Source of the DNA: Sinohyriopsis cumingii
Taxonomy: Eukaryota; Mollusca; Bivalvia; Unionida; Unionidae
Assembly: GCA_028554795.2 (NCBI GenBank)
Contig: CM068832.1
Coordinates: forward strand, 84,301,049 to 84,365,048
DNA: 64,000 nucleotides
Reading direction: 5' to 3'
The notes beneath the pieces were generated by a model. The model saw only the letters and a list, made by a program, of their open reading frames with translations. It was not told the DNA's origin and did not search any database. Below, one piece after another: positions 36,289-64,000 of this stretch. The position numbers were made by a program, and so were the translations under genes. Positions within the stretch are counted from its first letter, which is position 1. Each line of letters starts with the position of its first letter.

Positions 36289-36588
36289 CCAAAATGATAT
36301 TCCTCAGTAATCCCATAGTAGTGTTTTAGTCCAAAATGATATTCCTCAGTAATCCCAAAGTAGTGTTTTAGTCCAAAATGATATTCCTCAGTAATCCCAT
36401 AATAGTGTTTTAGTCCAAAATGATATTCCTCAATAATCCCAAAGTAGTGTTTTAGTCCAAAATGATATTCCTCAGTAATCCCAAAGTAGTGTTTTAGTCC
36501 AAAATGATATTCCTCAGTAATCCCAAAGTAGTGTTTTAGTCCAAAATGATATTCCTCAGTAATCCAAAATTAGCGTTTTAGTCCAAAA
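36289..36588. repeat. 42-bp minisatellite, about 7 copies
   Basis: Unit CCAAAATGATATTCCTCAGT plus AATCCCAAAGTAGTGTTTTAGT. Copies are close to identical. Confidence 0.95.
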
Positions 36589-36599
36589 TGTCAATGAGC

Positions 36600-39500
36600 A
36601 CTTTATAATGCCAGTGAATAATTTAAATAGATAATTCATCTCAAATTATATCTGAACACAACTGTAAGTGATTCCACAGACTGATCATAAAACATGAATG
36701 AATAATTGTTTACCAAGTCCTATATATACTAAATTCACTTGATTTAGGACACAATAGAATTTTCATTGGAAAAACTCAGGTCTGGAACTGGAATTAAGTT
36801 AACATCTTGTTTATGTCTTAGAATCATGACAAAAATCTGGTAGATTACACATAACAATAGACAAGTAGGAAAAATCAACCCACAATTACTGACAAAGGTC
36901 ATGCACACAATATAAATTAAATATACATAACAACTTAAAGATTTTTTTATTATGTGTGGTTGACCCTAAATGAAATTGATTTGATCTGATGTCCAGAATG
37001 GCCATCATCATGTTCACATACAGGTCAACCATTACTCTTTTGGTGTAATCATTGAGCTATTTCACTGAATTACATCTTATGCTTGCATTTATATGGATTA
37101 CACTTTTCCAGTACATTAAAAACTAAAATAAAAATAAAGCAGTAAAAAGCGTTTTTTTTGTCATTTATATTACCATACTTTGTATTCTGTTCCACTCATA
37201 AAAATTTGAGAATATTCTAAAATGAAAGACTGGTGCATAAGAATAGCATAAAAGCTAATTTGTCCATCATAAATCTTTATGTACTTTCCTAATGCTGTAT
37301 TTATAGCAACTGTATATGACCCATTTCCAATAAATAAGATGAGTTTCTTAAATTTGAATCTTTTCCTCACATTCATTATATTCATAATCCAGTTAGCAGA
37401 CTAGTCTGTAATTTTTAAAGTAAATGGCACCATCTATTAAGCTAAATGGGCTTTTACAGTTTGACTTGTGGATGAAAATTCTTAGAGCAGATTGGTCTTC
37501 AAAACATGTCCAATCAGAAAAGGGACAAATCAACACTACTTTACAAATTTGTAAAGAAAAATGAGTGTCATGCAATAGAGCACTTGGATTGAGCACTTTG
37601 TCATGCCCTTTGCAGAATTTGTGGACTTCACAATCATTCGTCAAAATTTAGACATGTATACTAGTTAAAGTGAGTATTGAATATAAATATTTTTTCAGTA
37701 TGTTTTGTGTTTGTATTCTGGTTCTAATCCACATTGATTTTGCCCTTTTTTCAAAGTATTTTGACCTGCAGATCTTGGTTAATAGTAAAAATAAATGTAC
37801 ATTTTTTATACATTGTACTGTAATTAGGCCTGCAACATATTAGCTATGATGTCATATCCTAAAATATGTAGGGGTACTAATATTAGTCCTAATAATATAT
37901 AGATTATACTTTTTATGCTCAGATAATGACTATTGCCACATATATGAGCAACAATTGTGCTTTTACCTCTTTTGGGGTTGGTATTTATGTTTATTTTCAG
38001 AATCTAGTTATTGCTACTCCAGCTAGATTGCTCTTTGATGGATGGCCACATGTATATTTGGTTTTCACCAAAAGACTTTTAAAATTTGTTATATGGTTCT
38101 AAATTAAAATGGTCCAACATGTCAGCCTGAATGGATCATGGTCAGTTCACATGGGGTTTATATATGAAGACTTTTAATGATATTGTCTTTGTCATATATA
38201 TAAATTGTGCAAATCTTGCATCCTGTATAGCTGCCACAGGAGGTACTTTGAAACTATTCTTTTTGCATAGAAATAGCAGAGATGGTTTCAACACTCAGCA
38301 GTTCAAATGATGAAATGGTCTTGTATTGAATCCTGGTCTTGTAATGAATTCTGGAAGTTCATTTTAAAGTTGTACAACTGATACTCATTAGGCATCAAAT
38401 ATGTCTGCCATTACTGAGCATGGAAACACTTTTAGGATGCTTCTCAAATACTGCACAAAATAATTTGACCAAAAATTAGAAAAAACACATACAAGCAGAA
38501 ATTCCTTTTCAATCTACTGATATTAAAACATGGCTGAAAATGCATATACATGTATTGATAACACTTTTTGTTACACATCAGTCAAATTTCGTCAAAGGCC
38601 TTGGGCCTCTGTAAAAATATGGACATGATGATCTGAACAGTTTTTTGTTTCAGTGGAAAAATGAAAAATGTTAGGGAATAAAAAAAAGTTTAATTATTAG
38701 AGACAGCAACAACAAAAAATTAAAACAAATTCTTACTAAATCAGATTTTTACTTTTGTTAAACAGAGGTCTAGATAACCAAGTGATGTAAAATGTGTTGA
38801 TATATAATAGAAAAAAACTCAGTTAAATTTAATATTGGTAGAGATTTAACTTAAACAGGACCTAGATTTGTGATTCTAAAAGTGTGATTTATACATTGAT
38901 ATGGTATAAATTTGAAGCTTTATATATAGGTCAGTTGAAAGATGAACTTGGAATGGGAATGCTAAAAATGGATGGAAAATCTCAAAATATTAAGAGTTCA
39001 TACAAATTTACATAAGGAGGAAACCTTGAAGTCATTATTTACTAATAATGAATATTTAAGAAAAGGAAATTAACTTTATTTCATGTACTCCTGACCATCA
39101 GACCTGAATAGTTTCAGTTAATTATCCAAGATTCATGGAAAAAAATTAGATAATGAAAATACATTATGTGGACTCTACAATGAAATAAGTATGAATGGAA
39201 TCATTTAGCTTTGTCTCTATGGGAAACAAAAGCGTGTAGAGATGTTTTTAGAATATAAAATGTGCATAAGAACAAGTGTCCTTTATATGAAGAGTCTACT
39301 AAGACAGATGTAAATATGAAACTTAATCACTTGATTTAACATGAACCCAATGATTTCAACTAAATTATACACTGTTGTAATTTGTATAATTTGTACATCC
39401 TTGTGATTCCTTAATTCTCCAGTAGTGCATTAATTTCTCTTACTTTAAAACTAGTTGGTCCCTGATTGGTTATCTTTTCAAAGGTTTGTATGCCATACTT

Positions 39501-40215
39501 CATACTTTTATATCAATGAATAAATACCATTTCATCATGCAAGATATAAAGCTTATTGTTTTGTTTATGACAATATTACATTGTTTGAATATTTACTATT
39601 TATTTAGCTTTGGTATATTATATATCACTTTAAATTTGCAAAGTCAATGTTAGAAACTGCATCACAAACTTATTTACAAGAAGTTACAATTACTCAAGAA
39701 AGAGATATTATTGTTAGTATCTTTGTTTTGGAATCAATATGGCTGATGCATGAATTAGGCGTAATACAATAAAATGATCCCCATCAATGCTATTTTTGTT
39801 TGCCTTCTGTGTCATTTGTTAAAAATAATGAAATTAAGCTCAATGTATAAAGGTTTTCAATACCTTAAACTGCAAAATAATTTCATGTGTGTTCGCACTT
39901 TTGAGGACCATATTTGAAAAGAGCATGCCATTATATAAGAAAACATAAGTGGTCATGTTGAGAACATGTAAACCATTCAGTATTTAGAATTATACATGCA
40001 GCAGTGTAAGATCATTGTGAAAAGTCAGGATTAACTAAATTGTTGTTTCTTAACCACAGTACATGTATATGCAAGCCCAATCCTGGGATGAAAATTAACA
40101 AAATTTACTCATTAGAATGTTAAAAAGCAGTGTTTTTGTCTGTTTAATGTTGATATAAGGAATTGCCCAGTATTCAACACCAGCTGCCTACTCCTTCCTG
40201 TTATTTCTGTTACAG
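36600..40215. other. Upstream region or 5' intron of gene 2, no recognised content
   Basis: AT-rich, with diverged repeat remnants near 38040-38180. Two adjacent minus frames at 37644-37170 have no recognisable motifs. Confidence 0.55.
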
Positions 40216-40275
40216 GTTTTGGTGATGATAGAAGTGCTGTTGACATAACCTCACATTAGATGTACTGAAGTAGAG

Positions 40276-62323
<22,048 letters not shown>

Positions 62324-62384
62324 GTAAGAATTAATGATATTGAAGTGTTTTATGGAAGTATGTGGAAGATCTTTTCATACGATT

Positions 62385-64000
62385 TGTGTCTGATTTAAGA
62401 CTGATATACAACCTGTCACTTGTACATTATATGATGGATTTAAGAGTGATATACAACCTATTCCTTGTACTTTATATGATGGATTTAAGAGTACTATACC
62501 ACCTGTCACTTGTACTTTATATGATGGATTTAAGAGTGATATACAACCTGTCACTTGTACTTTATATGATGGATTGAAGACTGATATACAACCTGTCACT
62601 TGTACTTTATTTGATGGATTTAAGAGTAATATACAATCTGTCACTTGTGCTTTATATGATGGATTTAAGAGTGATATACGACCTGTGACTTGTACTTTAT
62701 ATGATGGATTTAAGAGTGATATACAACCAGTCACTTGTACTTTATATGATGGATTTAAGTGTAATATACACCCTGTCACTTGTACTTTATATGATGGATT
62801 TAAGAGTGATATACAACCTGTCACTTGTAATTTATATGATGGATTGAAGACTGATATACAACCTGTCACTTGTACTTTATTTGATGGATTTAAGTGTAAT
62901 ATACAACCTGTCACTTGTGCTTTATATGATGGATTTAAGAGTGATATACGACCTGTGACTTGTACTTTATATGATGGATTTAAGAGTGATATACAACCAG
63001 TCACTTGTACTTTATATGATGGATTGAAGACTGATATACAACCTGTCACTTGTACTTTATTTGATGGATTTAAGAGTAATATACAACCTGTCACTTGTAC
63101 TTTATGTGTCTGGTTTAAGACTGATATATAACCTATTACTTGTACTTTATGTGTCTGATTTAAGAGTAATATACAACCTGTCACTTGTACTTTATGTGTC
63201 TGTTTTAAGACTGATACATACTACCTGTCACTTGTCCTTTATATGTCTGATTTAAGACTGATATACAAACTGTCACTTGTGCTTTAAATGTCTGATTTAA
63301 GACTGATACATACTACCTGTCACTTGTCCTTTATATGTCTGATTTAAGACTGATATACAACCTGTCACTTGTACTTTATATGTCTGATTTAAGACTGATA
63401 TACAACGTGTCACTTGTACTTTATATGATGGATTTAAGAGTGATATACAACTTATTACTTGTACTTTATATAATGGATTTAAGAGTGATATACAACCTGT
63501 CACTTGTACTTTATTTGATGGATTTAAGAGTCATATACAACCTATTCCTTGTACTTCATATGATGGATTTAAGAGTAATATACCACCTGTCACTTGTACT
63601 TTATATGATGGATTTAAGAGTGATATACAACCTGTCACTTGTACTTACTTTATATGATGGATTGAAGACTGATATACAACCTGTCACTTGTACTTTATTT
63701 GATGGATTTAAGAGTAATATACAACCTGTCACTTGTACTTTTTGTGTCTGATTTAAGACTGATATACAACCTATTACTTGTACTTTATGTGTCTGATTTA
63801 AGAGTAATATACAACCTGTCACTTGTACTTTATTTGATGGATTTAAGAGTAATATACAACCTGTCACTTGTACTTTATGTGTCTGTTTTAAGACTGACAT
63901 ACAAACTGTCACTTGTCCTTTATATGTCTGATTTAAGACTGATGCATACTACCTGTCACTTGTACATTATATGTTGGATTTAAGAGTGATATACAACCTA
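62385..64000. repeat. 45-bp minisatellite, about 36 copies, running off the window
   Basis: Unit ACTTGTACTTTATATGATGG plus ATTTAAGAGTGATATACAAC and CTGTC, with GTGTCTG and GACTGA variants forming higher-order patterns. It starts about 60 bp after the donor of gene 2 exon 4. The period of 45 leaves long frames open on both strands, not judged to be genes. Confidence 0.95.

Noticed and set aside
37170-37644. Two adjacent minus frames of 71 and 83 aa
   Set aside because: Composition is plausible, but no family, splice signal or start context was found.
62375-63184. 269-aa minus frame over the 45-bp array
   Set aside because: The period is divisible by three and lacks stops by chance; no independent coding evidence.

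Overview
This is a gene-poor, AT-rich, intron- and repeat-rich animal nuclear window. tRNA-headed SINEs with ACA-rich tails, many minisatellites, a Polinton-like element, a Ty3/Gypsy element and immune-type HEPN/CARD architectures suggest a mollusc, probably a bivalve. The species cannot be named from sequence alone.

Two spliced genes dominate, both on the + strand. Gene 1 (coding 1484-13574, nine coding exons that join in one frame, 548 codons) encodes an N-terminal DZIP3-like HEPN domain, a linker built from three tiny phase-1 exons, and a complete STE11/MEKK-type Ser/Thr kinase domain. Gene 2 (coding from 40276 to beyond the right edge) encodes a CXorf38-like HEPN protein with an intact R-N-x3-H motif, then a coiled-coil/charged region and a CARD-like segment that runs off the window. 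HEPN domains are RNA-binding or RNase-related and CARDs and MAP3Ks are signalling modules, so both look like innate-immune or stress-signalling proteins. That role is inference from domain content.

Layout: 1-1460, decayed LINE reverse transcriptase; 1462-13740, gene 1, whose introns hold a 200-bp hAT MITE, a 985-bp hAT relic inserted in an ATGT microsatellite, and 52-bp and 21-bp minisatellites; 15085-20944, decayed Polinton-like element (PolB, SF1 helicase and HNH-like remnants on +, integrase and phospholipase-A2-like remnants on -, packaging ATPase on +); 21660-25942, weak spliced ORFs and two near-identical 464-bp elements; 26012-33142, three copies of a tRNA-derived SINE and further minisatellites; 33541-36588, more minisatellites; 34568-40216, possible 5' untranslated exons of gene 2; 40276-62323, gene 2, whose first coding intron contains a 5.1-kb Ty3/Gypsy element on the - strand (41957-47064) with two LTRs; 62385-64000, a 45-bp minisatellite directly after the last visible exon of gene 2.

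No rRNA, stand-alone tRNA or CRISPR array was recognised.
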